Shown here: piece after piece, positions 35,663 through 44,972 of the stretch
Position numbering within the stretch: position 1 is the stretch's first letter
Layout: each line of letters opens with the position of its first letter
Source of the DNA: Spirosoma endophyticum
GTDB lineage: Bacteria > Bacteroidota > Bacteroidia > Cytophagales > Spirosomataceae
Direction: 5' to 3'
DNA: 64,000 nucleotides
NCBI RefSeq assembly: GCF_900112365.1
Contig: NZ_FOLQ01000007.1
Coordinates: 291,469-355,468, forward strand
Notes under the pieces: generated by a model
What the model was told of the DNA's origin: nothing
Seen by the model: only the letters and a program-made list of their open reading frames with translations
The model's database searches: none
Translations under genes and position numbers: made by a program

Positions 35663-36049
35663 TTTTTTCTATCAGGGTAGACTATAATGAAGTAAAGCTG
35701 TCATTTGTTGAAGGTGACACAAATCACGATCCGTATCTCAGACAGTCACCGAATCCGACTCAAATCGGATTCAGCGATTCCAGCTCTGCCCTGGATTGTC
35801 GATTACGTACAGCTTAGGACTTAATCTGCTTTTGGGCGGTACTTTTTAAAAACCGGGTACTTCTCCCGAAGACTACCGACACAAACAGTAACCTTTGAGC
35901 CATATCGCAAACTGGCGCTCTTTTAAAAGGCGTTAAGTACTTGGTATTCCATCAACCCAACCAGAAATCAATTACTTGATTTGACGCCCTTCCTGTTTTC
36001 TTACGCTGGTTTAGTGATCGTACTACGCCAGTGACATGGCACTTACGAG
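35663..36049. other. Intergenic region between convergent genes
   Basis: About 390 nt between the end of hmuV and the end of the sigma factor gene. An 8-bp hairpin, GAATCCGA with TCGGATTC (35751-35772), could be a weak terminator of the haem operon. Nothing else recognised. Confidence 0.45.
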
Positions 36050-36637
36050 TTAGTTAGCCGGGACCGTAAGGGGGGACTCGACGATCCAACTGGCTTGTCC
36101 GTAGTACGTGTGTCGAATTTTTCTGCGCGCGCGCATAAGCTTCATCTTCACCGCAGAGACTGTCAGGTTATGGGCTTGGGCAATGGCACTGACGCTAATC
36201 TGGTCTTCATATTTCAATTTCAGCATTGTTTGCTCTTGCTTGGAGAGTTGCTTCTGTGACCATTCAAGCTGGCGTGCTACCAATTCGGCGATGTCTGCGG
36301 ATGTATCGTCTGAGGCTACGTCTATTTGATCCCAGTTGCAATCCAGAAATAGCTTTTGGCTTTTCTTTTTCGCCTGTACATAATTGCGGCAGAAATTAAG
36401 GGTGAGCACGTAAATCCAGGTGGAGAACTTTGACTCGCCCCGATAACTGCCTAGCTTATTCATTAGCTTTATGAAAATATCCTGCGTCATATCCTGCGCT
36501 TCAATCGGATCTTTACTAAAGGACAGACATTTGCTATAAATATTGGAACGGTGGCGGATAAACAGCTGTCCCAGATAGACAGACTGCGTATTTTTGAGGT
36601 ACAGATAAACTAATTCCTCATCAGATAAATATTCCAT
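36050..36637 (-). CDS. ECF-type RNA polymerase sigma factor
   Basis: A 195-residue sigma-70 family protein of extracytoplasmic type. Region 2 spans about 20-90 (KDPIEAQDMTQDIFIKLMNK, FSTWIYVLTLNFCRNY) and region 4 about 125-175 (LSKQEQTMLKLKYEDQ, then the helix-turn-helix ISVSAIAQAHNLTVSAVKMK and LMRARRKIR). It would direct polymerase to a dedicated promoter set. No FecR-like or other anti-sigma gene is adjacent, so its trigger is unknown. It faces the haem operon convergently, and a link to it is only positional. Confidence 0.9.
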   Translation of the reverse strand: MEYLSDEELVYLYLKNTQSVYLGQLFIRHRSNIYSKCLSFSKDPIEAQDMTQDIFIKLMNKLGSYRGESKFSTWIYVLTLNFCRNYVQAKKKSQKLFLDCNWDQIDVASDDTSADIAELVARQLEWSQKQLSKQEQTMLKLKYEDQISVSAIAQAHNLTVSAVKMKLMRARRKIRHTYYGQASWIVESPLTVPAN

Positions 36638-36975
36638 ATCGGTTCTTATAAATACTTGTACTGTAGAACATATGACATATCCTTTGCCATTAACCAGCGA
36701 CGTAAAGCAGGGTGAAAATGGTAAGGGTGAACGAAACGCTACGGAATACAGGCAATCGAATAATGATGAATGCCAGCTTTGCTTCGGGGAGAATTTGTCG
36801 TGGTTAACCGACCTTTTAGATGTGTAGCCGGAGATCGCTACTTAGTATTAATAAAAAGGCTGTCAGTAAGACTAGCAGCCTTTCTAAAACTGAGCAAGTT
36901 AAGTAGGTGAATAGCCAGCTCCTGACTGTTTGTTGTCAGGAGTAGCCTTCACTGTGCCAGGGAAAAGAATACCCA
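36638..36975. other. Intergenic region upstream of the sigma factor gene
   Basis: About 340 nt holding the presumed sigma factor promoter and, near 36855-36883, the terminator of the gene beyond. No gene seen. Confidence 0.5.
36855..36883 (-). terminator. Rho-independent terminator
   Basis: AAAGGCTG (36855-36862) pairs with CAGCCTTT (36876-36883), with an inner AGT/ACT pair. On the minus strand TTTTT follows the stem. It lies 93 nt past the stop of the gene at 36976-37764. Confidence 0.7.
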
Positions 36976-37764
36976 TTAACTCGAACGGAGCAGGATGACT
37001 AACGCTTTTTTTAAAATGTCCCGCTCTTCCCGAAGCTCCTGGAGCTGCTGGCTTAGATTGTCCGTAGTTGGGGACCCAGTCTCCCCGGTGTTTGACGCAG
37101 CGCGCGACCCATCCTGGGCGTCTGGTAGTGGGTCGTGCATAAATTGATAGAGGTGACTTTCCCGATCCATTAATTCCTTATTTTTCCATTTATGGAGCGT
37201 GACCTGCGAGACGCCCAACTGGAGCGACAATTTCCGAACGCTAACACCCTGATTGAGTTGCCTGATAGCATCCTGCTTGAAAGCATCATCGTAAAGCCGT
37301 CGTCCATCCATTTTCATAAAATCAGATGTTGTTAGCCGACGCTGCCAGCGTTTTACCAGGGTTTTTGAAATTTGCAACAGCGCCGAAATCTGAGCCACAC
37401 TTTGGCCTTTCGTGAGCAACTGAAGGATGTTTTCGCCCACATCACCTGTTAAAGGGAACGTAGCGGATTCTTCTGTAGGCTCCATGATCAGATCGGGCTT
37501 GGGGGACGTGTCCGACCATACGGGCGGATCGGATAACGAACTGTCCGGATTGGGTGAATATCTGGCGTTAACGGGTACCAGGTGGTCCTTATCCGGCAGA
37601 TCCGTCTGCGGTTGACTTTTCCCACGAAGCAGTGAAACGGTCGAGGTATCCAATGAATTCGGTACGGTACGAATACTCGCTTTCTGGAATGACGGGAGGG
37701 CATTCTGGGACGACTCGCCGGGGTAGGCGGGTCGCAGCATGGACGTAGTATGATCTGTACTCAT
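36976..37764 (-). CDS. Transposase OrfA-derived protein with two helix-turn-helix domains
   Basis: A 262-residue protein from ATG 37764 (MSTDHTTSMLRPAYPG); an earlier in-frame start would add 16 residues. The first 100 residues are Pro/Ser/Asp-rich and look disordered. Two HTH units follow: GQSVAQISALLQISKTLVKR (about 120-140) and YDDAFKQDAIRQLNQGVSVR with LGVSQVTLHKWK (about 158-195). The C-terminus, LREERDILKKALVILL, is the leucine zipper seen at the end of IS3-family OrfA. No OrfB with a DDE motif is nearby, no terminal repeats were found, and the gene has its own terminator. It is probably a domesticated DNA-binding protein. Target unknown. Confidence 0.75.
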   Translation of the reverse strand: MSTDHTTSMLRPAYPGESSQNALPSFQKASIRTVPNSLDTSTVSLLRGKSQPQTDLPDKDHLVPVNARYSPNPDSSLSDPPVWSDTSPKPDLIMEPTEESATFPLTGDVGENILQLLTKGQSVAQISALLQISKTLVKRWQRRLTTSDFMKMDGRRLYDDAFKQDAIRQLNQGVSVRKLSLQLGVSQVTLHKWKNKELMDRESHLYQFMHDPLPDAQDGSRAASNTGETGSPTTDNLSQQLQELREERDILKKALVILLRSS

Positions 37765-37889
37765 AAAATAGATTAGAGAATGTCGGATACCGACCGGTGG
37801 TTGCAAAAACAAATGAACATTTGCCCAAACCAGCCTATTCGGGCCGCGCCGGGCGTACGAATACGCTGGCGGGCAAACGCAGGAATCGG

Positions 37890-38957
37890 TTAAGGCACGA
37901 CCAGCCTATGGGTACGAACCTGACCGCGCTCCTCAACCGTTAGGACATACACGCCCCCTGACAGGCTTTCCGTAGACTTCAGCTCGATCGTATTTGAGCC
38001 GCTGGCCCCTTTTTCCAGGGTAACCGCTTTGCCCGACGCACTGTAAAAATGCAGGACCGCCGTGGTCGGCTCATCCAGCGACAGGGTAAAGCTCTGCGTC
38101 CGAACGGGGTTAGGATACACGCCATACTGGCCGTCGACCACCACCGCTACGGCTGGATATGTTCGCGAACTGCCATCCAGATCGATCTGCCGGAGCCGGT
38201 AGTAGCTGGTGCCTCGATACGGATTGCGATCGACAAGCTGGTACTGGCTTACAGTCTTGCTCGTTCCCGCTACGTCCGTTACCCGCCCGACTTCTTCATA
38301 GCTGGTGAGGTCTTTGCTGTGCTCGATCACGTAGGCTTTATTGGCCTGTTCCCAACTGGTGCTCCAGTTCAGCAGTACGGAGCGATCCGGTTGCGCCTGA
38401 GCCGTAAAGCTCACCAGCGAAACGGGCATCGGTGCCTGGGTTGAGTAGGTATAAATGGCGGCATTATCGTTACCCGCTGGCTGGTTATTCAGCGCCGGGG
38501 GCGGCTGAATATTGCACGAAGCCCCGATGTCCTTGACGGCCGTCGTTGAGGAGGCTGTCGTTACGGTGGCGGCAATGACCAGATCGTAGACCGATACAGG
38601 TCCCAATACGACGCCGGTTTTCTGCTGTGCCAGAAACGAATTGATTGACGCCACATACGTAATATCGAAATAGTTCAACAGCGGACCCGACAGCGCGCCC
38701 GTACCCACGGGGCTGGGGGCACAATTCCCTAACGTAATGGCGAATCCCATTTGGTTGATGACATTCGCCCCCGAAATGGGCACGGCCCCGTTGTTGCCAA
38801 TAGTGAAGGTGAGCGAAAGGGGGGACCCCACTCCCCCAATAATCGGGGCTGGTAGTAAGTTGCGACCGGTAACGGCCGGATCAGCCTGCCCAAAACTGCT
38901 GCTCAGGTGCAACAGCCAGAGTGCCAGGCCCAGCAAATAAGGTTTAAAATTAATCAT
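37890..38957 (-). CDS. Secreted protein with T9SS type A sorting domain
   Basis: A 355-residue secreted protein from ATG 38957 (MINFKPYLLGLALW); upstream in-frame codons add 19 residues before the signal, which ends SSFGQ. The middle holds Ig-like beta strands (SLTFTIGNNGAVPISGANV), then a fibronectin-like part (VSLVSFTAQAQPDRSVLLNW, YYRLRQIDLDG). The last 75 residues, starting YGVYPNPV and ending HRLVVP, form a Por-secretion-tail (type A) domain that directs export by the type IX system and removal by the sortase. It lies 63 nt after the big repeat protein gene on the same strand and may anchor or accompany it. Confidence 0.87.
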   Translation of the reverse strand: MINFKPYLLGLALWLLHLSSSFGQADPAVTGRNLLPAPIIGGVGSPLSLTFTIGNNGAVPISGANVINQMGFAITLGNCAPSPVGTGALSGPLLNYFDITYVASINSFLAQQKTGVVLGPVSVYDLVIAATVTTASSTTAVKDIGASCNIQPPPALNNQPAGNDNAAIYTYSTQAPMPVSLVSFTAQAQPDRSVLLNWSTSWEQANKAYVIEHSKDLTSYEEVGRVTDVAGTSKTVSQYQLVDRNPYRGTSYYRLRQIDLDGSSRTYPAVAVVVDGQYGVYPNPVRTQSFTLSLDEPTTAVLHFYSASGKAVTLEKGASGSNTIELKSTESLSGGVYVLTVEERGQVRTHRLVVP

Positions 38958-39020
38958 ATGTCTAGTGAATTTGGTGGTTCTGGCTGGATCGCCAGAACCA
39001 CCGGATGAATGCACGATCGC

Positions 39021-42000
39021 TTAGTTAGAGAAATAATTGATCTTCTCCGAGTCGGTATTGTTGGCGCCATTGGTTTCACCCCCACTGCTGCCAATAATGG
39101 TCACGCTCATCGTTGCGACCCCGGTTGTAGCACCGGGTGTCATCACCGCATTCAAACCAAAGGAGAGTTTTCCGCCCCCTGGTATCGTCTGCGTGCTGGT
39201 CAGGATGTAATAGCTGCTATTGCTGGTCATTGTCCAGGCACTGTTCTGCACGGTTTTGCCGTTTATGAACGTAGCGGAACCATTGAACGTAACCGTCAGG
39301 AGCGGGTCCTTCGATACATAGACCGTTATCGGACCCGTAGTGGCTACGCTGTTGATCTCGTAGACGTCGGTTACCAGCGTGATGTTCGTCGTACCGTAGG
39401 TGGTAGACGGTAGCACCGTCATGATCGGCGTCAGATCAGAAGGGCTGCAGGTCGTGATGGTCACGGTGATGGCGGCACTGGCCGGACTGTAGCAGCCGCC
39501 TGTCGTGTTCACGTAGAAGGCATAGTACGTTCCGGCACCAATGGCACCGGGTGTGCTGACCAGGTTACCCGCGGTTGGCGTCGCCGACGTATGGAACTCC
39601 AGGGTGCTGCCGGCAGGTGTTGTGCTGGTGACCAGCGCGCTAAGACTAGCCGTAGTAACAGAACAAACGTTGGTCGTCGACGTGGCGCTCAGCGTTGGCG
39701 TGACGGGGGTAACGGGGGCCGCATTGATGGTTTGGGCCGCGCTGGCAGGCGAGGTACATCCACCGGCGTTGGTTACCGTATAGGTGTACGTTCCGGGAGC
39801 CAGTCCTGTGTTGGAATAGGTCGTGCCCGTGCCCGTAATGGTGGCCGAGCTGGTGCCCGTCCGATTGAGCGTCCAGGTTCCCGTGGCGGGCAGGCCCGTC
39901 AGGTTGATGGTGCCCGTACCGACGGCGCAGGTAGGTTGTACCGATGCGGCAAACGTTGGAGCCGATGGCGTTGCGGGTTGCGAATTAACCGTTTGGGCCG
40001 CGCTGGCAGGCGAGGTACATCCACCGGCGTTGGTTACCGTGTAGGTATACGTGCCTGGGGCCAGCCCCGTGTTGGCATACGTAGTGCCCGTGCCTGTGAT
40101 GGTGGCCGAACTGGTGCCTGAGCGCGTTAACGTCCAGGTGCCCGTGGCGGGTAAGCCCGTCAGGTTGATCGTACCGGTGGCTACGGAACAGGTAGGTTGC
40201 GTAGTCGTGGCAAACGTTGGGGCCGATGGCGCAGCCGGTTGTGGATTAACCGTTTGGGCCGCACTGGCTGACGACGTACAACCGCCCGCATTCGTTACCG
40301 TATACGTGTACGTTCCCGCGGCCAGATTGGCATCGGCGTAGGTCGTGCCGGAGCCCGTTAGCGTGGCCGAGCTGGTGCCCGAGCGGGTCAGCGTCCAGGT
40401 GCCCGTGGCAGGCAGGCCCGTCAGGTTGATGGTGCCGGTAGCCACGGAACAGGTAGGTTGCGTAGTCGTGGCAAAGGTTGGCGCACTGGGTGCAGCCGGT
40501 TGCGCATTGATGGTTTGCGCTGCGCTGGCAGCCGAGGTACACCCACCGGCATTGGCCACCGTGTAGGTGTATGTGCCTGGGGCCAGACCGGCATCCGCAT
40601 ACGTAGTACCGGTGCCTGTTAGCGTTGCTGAGCTGGTGCCCGAGCGGGTCAATGTCCAGGTGCCCGTGGCGGGTAAGCCCGTCAGGTTGATCGTTCCTGT
40701 GCCGACCGCGCAGGTGGGTTGTACCGATGCGGCAAAGGTTGGCGTCGATGGCGTAGCGGGTTGCGAATTAACCGTTTGCGCTGCACTGACAGGGGAAATA
40801 CAGCCACTGGCGTTGGTTACCGTGTAGGTGTACGTGCCTGGAGCCAGCCCCGTGTTGGCATACGTAGTGCCGGAGCCCGTTAGCGTCGCCGAGCTGGTGC
40901 CCGAGCGGGTTAGCGTCCAGGTGCCCGTAGCGGGCAGGCCCGTCAGGTTGATCGTGCCGGTGGCTACACTACAGGTAGGTTGCGTAGTCGTGGCAAAGGT
41001 TGGCGCACTGGGCGTTGCGGGGGCCGCGTTGATGGTTTGGGCCGAGGTGGCTGGCGAGGTACACGTAATGACGGTAACGGTATAAGTATACGTCCCTGGT
41101 GCCAGACCGGCATCGGCATACGTAGTGCCCGTGCCCGTGATGGTAGCCGAGCTGGTACCCGTCCGATTGAGTGTCCAGGCTCCGGACGGCAGACCCGATA
41201 GATTGATCGTGCCCGTGCCGACCGCGCAGGTGGGCTGCGTAGCCGAGGCAACCGTTGGCGTTGATGGCGTGGTACAGGCCGCAACGACCAGGCAGACATC
41301 GCCTACATTATTATCCATATTGGTGCTGATGGCCGTAATGTTAGCCGCGCCATTGGTGAAGGCCGCCGGGTTCGCTCCGCAGGAGGCATTTAATTGACCC
41401 GTTGCGTTGGTTACGTTGACGGTGATGGTGCCCGTTGCACCCGCAGCAATGCTGTAGCCGGATGCTGCAATGGACGTACCACCGGCCGTAGCGGCCACAC
41501 TGCCCCCGGTTAAGCCGGAAACCGTGACCCCCGGCGTAGCGGCAATGCGCAGGCCACTTGGTAGGGCATCCGTAAAGGACAGGCCCGACTGGGCAAAATT
41601 GGTGGTGCCTGTGTTCGTGATTGTGAAGGTGTACGTAGCTGTGCCGCCTGCTACAATAGTACTCGGGGAAACACTCTTGGTAAGACTTGGTGCGTCAGGT
41701 ACCATACCGGCAGAATAACGGAAGCCATTAAAACCACATTTAGTATAAAGAATACCGTCGGTACCGACTGAAACAGATCCGTTATTGACATTAAGGTACC
41801 CCCAAATACCCGTGCTCAGCGCTGGGCCCGATATACCCCCGTTGTTATTAACTACGGTTCCGGCAGTTCCATCCGAATTGTTGCCGATAACATGGGTCAG
41901 GATGCCGGTAATTGTATTAACCCTCGATATATAGGCACCTTGTACGCCTATTGCTGCAACTCCTGGTGTGGATAAATATAAATTATCAAACTGGTCTATA

Positions 42001-42896
42001 GCCATCGACCTGCCAACGCCAGTTGCCCCATTACCTACAGTCCCCATACGCGTTGTATTAAGAGGAACATTATCGGCGAGACTTGGCGAACTACAATTAT
42101 TACAGTCAATATTGGTCAGAATGCCGGTTGTCAAATCCAGCTTTTTAGCGCCGGAATTAAGGGTAGAGCCAGTAGAGGTATTGAGGTTAATATTATTAAA
42201 ATACAATAGAGTTCCGGTGCTGTTTATACAAAGGCCTCCAACATAGGCTACGCCTGACGAAAGTGCATTGGCACCGTTTACATTTGTCAGTGTCCCGTTA
42301 CCGGCTACAATGGTCTTTGTATTGGTGGCCAGTACATATTTATAAACGTATAGCTCAGTTCCGATATACAAAATACCGTTCTTAGCTGCCACTGAGGTTG
42401 GCTGGTCATTACTACCGAACGTGGTGACCGTACTGACTATGCCTGTAGCTATATTAATTTTTCGAACAGCCGAATTGTCAAAATCGGCAATAAATAAATT
42501 CCCGGCACCATCATATTGGATGTCAAAGACAAGACCGCCAAATTTTGCACTGGCTACGGGCCCGTCTACCAACCCAACACCGGTAGAATTGTTGGTATAG
42601 AGATCAATGATTCCGGTAGCCTTATTTATCCGCCGGACGGTTGCAGACGTAGTTGTGCTACGGTATTGCATAAAATAAAGGTAAGTCCCATCATCCGCAA
42701 GGCCTGTATGACTGATTGTAAACGCAGCACTAGCAAGCCCCCCATCACCGGAACTACCACCGCTATTAACGCGAGTTAATGGGTAAACATAATTTTGTGC
42801 CCCTACCTGCCCGGCAGCGAACAGGCAAAACAGCAGCATGAGGAGGAGCCATCCCGGCGTTTCCCGTTTGTGTGTAAAGTGATTCGTCATAGTCAT
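39021..42896 (-). CDS. Large secreted repeat protein (adhesin-like)
   Basis: A 1291-residue secreted protein from ATG 42896; further upstream in-frame codons give no signal. The signal peptide (GWLLLMLLFCLFAAG...) ends QVGAQ. Residues about 35-400 contain NHL-like propeller repeats (GAGNLFIADFDNSAVRKIN). A DUF11-like segment follows, with LTKSVSPSTIVAGGTATYTF. Then come six tandem repeats of 85-87 residues and a C-terminal Ig-like domain ending KINYFSN. No T9SS tail is present, unlike the neighbour 63 nt downstream. Thr/Ser/Gly-rich repeats of this kind build extended surface stalks. Adhesion is inferred from architecture. Confidence 0.85.
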   Translation of the reverse strand: MTMTNHFTHKRETPGWLLLMLLFCLFAAGQVGAQNYVYPLTRVNSGGSSGDGGLASAAFTISHTGLADDGTYLYFMQYRSTTTSATVRRINKATGIIDLYTNNSTGVGLVDGPVASAKFGGLVFDIQYDGAGNLFIADFDNSAVRKINIATGIVSTVTTFGSNDQPTSVAAKNGILYIGTELYVYKYVLATNTKTIVAGNGTLTNVNGANALSSGVAYVGGLCINSTGTLLYFNNINLNTSTGSTLNSGAKKLDLTTGILTNIDCNNCSSPSLADNVPLNTTRMGTVGNGATGVGRSMAIDQFDNLYLSTPGVAAIGVQGAYISRVNTITGILTHVIGNNSDGTAGTVVNNNGGISGPALSTGIWGYLNVNNGSVSVGTDGILYTKCGFNGFRYSAGMVPDAPSLTKSVSPSTIVAGGTATYTFTITNTGTTNFAQSGLSFTDALPSGLRIAATPGVTVSGLTGGSVAATAGGTSIAASGYSIAAGATGTITVNVTNATGQLNASCGANPAAFTNGAANITAISTNMDNNVGDVCLVVAACTTPSTPTVASATQPTCAVGTGTINLSGLPSGAWTLNRTGTSSATITGTGTTYADAGLAPGTYTYTVTVITCTSPATSAQTINAAPATPSAPTFATTTQPTCSVATGTINLTGLPATGTWTLTRSGTSSATLTGSGTTYANTGLAPGTYTYTVTNASGCISPVSAAQTVNSQPATPSTPTFAASVQPTCAVGTGTINLTGLPATGTWTLTRSGTSSATLTGTGTTYADAGLAPGTYTYTVANAGGCTSAASAAQTINAQPAAPSAPTFATTTQPTCSVATGTINLTGLPATGTWTLTRSGTSSATLTGSGTTYADANLAAGTYTYTVTNAGGCTSSASAAQTVNPQPAAPSAPTFATTTQPTCSVATGTINLTGLPATGTWTLTRSGTSSATITGTGTTYANTGLAPGTYTYTVTNAGGCTSPASAAQTVNSQPATPSAPTFAASVQPTCAVGTGTINLTGLPATGTWTLNRTGTSSATITGTGTTYSNTGLAPGTYTYTVTNAGGCTSPASAAQTINAAPVTPVTPTLSATSTTNVCSVTTASLSALVTSTTPAGSTLEFHTSATPTAGNLVSTPGAIGAGTYYAFYVNTTGGCYSPASAAITVTITTCSPSDLTPIMTVLPSTTYGTTNITLVTDVYEINSVATTGPITVYVSKDPLLTVTFNGSATFINGKTVQNSAWTMTSNSSYYILTSTQTIPGGGKLSFGLNAVMTPGATTGVATMSVTIIGSSGGETNGANNTDSEKINYFSN
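39705..41264 (-). repeat. Six tandem coding repeats of 255-261 bp
   Basis: Each unit encodes about 87 residues with the frame PTCxVxTGTINLTGLP, WTLxRxGTSSATxTG and LAPGTYTYTVT. Units 2-6 are 261 bp; unit 1 is 255 bp and most divergent. Two subtypes occur: TTTQPTCSVA (units 2, 4, 5) and SVQPTCAVG (units 3, 6), which implies duplication of blocks and not only single units. Confidence 0.9.
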
Positions 42897-43558
42897 TTTT
42901 TGGGTTACATTTTTGTTTTCTGGTATAAGCCCTTCACCCGGTCGGGCGGAGAGCCGGTTCGGGAAAGGGGGGTGGGTACTCCCGTGCGTTCGGGATAAAG
43001 GCATAGGCGCTGGCAGCCCTGGCCAGGTAGCGTTTGGATTCATACTTGGAGATGTTTAGTAAAAAAATTGGCAAAAATCGGCTGTAACCCCTGGTAGTCG
43101 TAGGTCTACCACCGGGGGGTCAAAAATCCTGATACAGTTACTATTGATACGTATCCGGCAGGTACAGATGCCCCGCCGGATGATTCGGTAAAAACTAGGT
43201 TACGTTTATAGAAATGCTGGTAGGCCCTTATGACGCCACTTTCGGGAAAGGGTCTCGCGCAGCACGTTTTTTTTTCTACTGATTTTATCCCAACGTCAAA
43301 AAGCGGCCATACGTCATAAAGGGCCTGATCATGGGAAAATGGACTTGATCATTTTAGCCTCTACCGGGGTAAACTGGCTACCTGTTGAGCATCCGGTCGA
43401 GTGAGTCATTCAATAGGCTGACCTACTTAAACCAATAGGAAAAAGGAGATGCGCTGCTTCATAGCCATGCGGATTTAGAGTTAATGTTCGGTGTATAAGT
43501 CTACCCCTTGTCTGGGGGGACGGATAAGTGCACAAAGATTAGATGCAATCCAGGCAAA

Positions 43559-43578
43559 AAATAGAACGTTGCGGCTAA
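43559..43578 (-). promoter_or_regulatory. TTAGCCG motif, copy 1
   Basis: In sense orientation (minus strand) TTAGCCGCAACGTTCTATTT. Lies 663 nt upstream of the adhesin ATG. Function unknown; see the other six copies. Confidence 0.55.
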
Positions 43579-44801
43579 TGTTACTACTAATTAGTTCTTA
43601 TCATACCGTTTAAAATACTTGTTAGCTCAATTATTTAAAATATATAATGTATGCAGGCTACATCGGCTCATCATTAACATATACGGCTCCGTAATGTCTT
43701 GTTTTCAAATATAGACATACAAATAAACTAGTCAACTTTTTATAATGTGTATGTTGACAACATGCCCACAGGGTATAAGTAGCCTGATTATTTTAAGTTA
43801 ACGGCTAGATTATCCGATAGTTATACATAATACATCAATATGGTATACTTATTTGTAGCTAAATAATAATCATAAATTTACTAAAAATAACGCTCGTCTA
43901 TATACGTTTCTAAAAGAACCTATACCTGTAATGACCGGGTTGCTATAGTTTTTTTTGTCGGTAATTGCTTTATAAAGGGGTAACAAAAGCATTTCACCGA
44001 CGTACAGAGACCTAGTAGTAGCGCGTTTGTCGGTGAGGCTATACAATTAACTTCCCGGTAAGACTGTATCCTGGATCGATAACTGTTAGTCCCTTTAGCC
44101 ATTGCTCCCATTGTTTAGGGTAAGAAATTTCCGCCCGGATAAAGTGTACTGTTAAGTTTATCACGTCTCACCCGGCAGCAGCATCACCCGTTATAGTTTA
44201 TAAAAGCACCGGAATGCAGCTACCCGACTAAATTATAGTTTAGCCAGGGCGAATGTATGTTAACTTATAAGGTAAGGGTCTATATAAGAGATTGTTACGT
44301 ATGTTAATTAATTAATAAAGAAAACGTAGTTTACTAAATAATAAGATGTCAAGCGTTAGGTATACCGTTGTTGATCCTACTTAATACATAGGCGATAATT
44401 AGTTTATAGCCATTTGTTTCGCCTACTCAGGAACGAGCGACCGTACCCCTACCGGTTGACTGCGTTAAGCCAACGGAGAAACGGCTACCCCAGGGTTAAC
44501 TCCTTTCAGGAAGTAATCGTATGAGAAAAGCAGGTGAATGGACGGTAGAGGGCATTTGCAAACCGTTCACCGCGCACCGCTTACCGTGGCCAGTAAGCGG
44601 ATAAATCAACCGGCAAACCATGCGCTTTCAGGACATGAGGGCCAACGAATGACGTCAACGCTACAGGTCATACCACGTCTACACGCCTGGCTTACCCATT
44701 GTCAAAAAAAAGTTGATCGAAGGCGAAGGAATCTAACGCATATCTATATACGTTAACTACAAACCAATTAGTCTTCAAATTTATGGAGGCTGAAATCGAT
44801 A

Positions 44802-44821
44802 AAATAGAATGTAACGGCTAA
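44802..44821 (-). promoter_or_regulatory. TTAGCCG motif, copy 2
   Basis: Sense orientation on the minus strand TTAGCCGTTACATTCTATTT, with one change from the consensus. Lies beyond the 3' end of the first AraC gene, in the gene-poor region. Confidence 0.55.
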
Positions 44822-44972
44822 AACCAAAAAATAGTCAAAATCAGAGAGCACTTTGTGAGGAAACAGGCCGCAAGGCGATACGCTTTACCTAACCAGGCAA
44901 TGATAAAGGCTGCTGTTTCAGGAAGCCGTCGGGCCAGCCATACACCTAAAATTTCTTTTCCCAGGCAGGCAT

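Larger units (their letters stand above)
42897..44972. other. Long gene-poor region, 2.08 kb
   Basis: AT-rich DNA between the adhesin start and the first AraC gene. All reading frames here are short and lack recognisable domains. It holds two copies of the 20-bp TTAGCCG motif (43559-43578 and 44802-44821), a possible third degenerate one near 43796, and a CTACCA-type hairpin near 43087-43118. It may be a decayed gene region or a regulatory area. Confidence 0.55.

Noticed and set aside
39541..41397. Several plus-strand frames of 70-176 codons across the adhesin repeats
   Set aside because: They are shadows of the minus-strand repeats; low complexity and the 261-bp period explain them.
43920..44111. 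63-residue minus-strand frame in the gene-poor region
   Set aside because: No recognisable domain or start signal; likely chance.
44538..44756. 72-residue plus-strand frame in the gene-poor region
   Set aside because: No domain, no upstream signal, Arg/His-rich composition and no neighbour.
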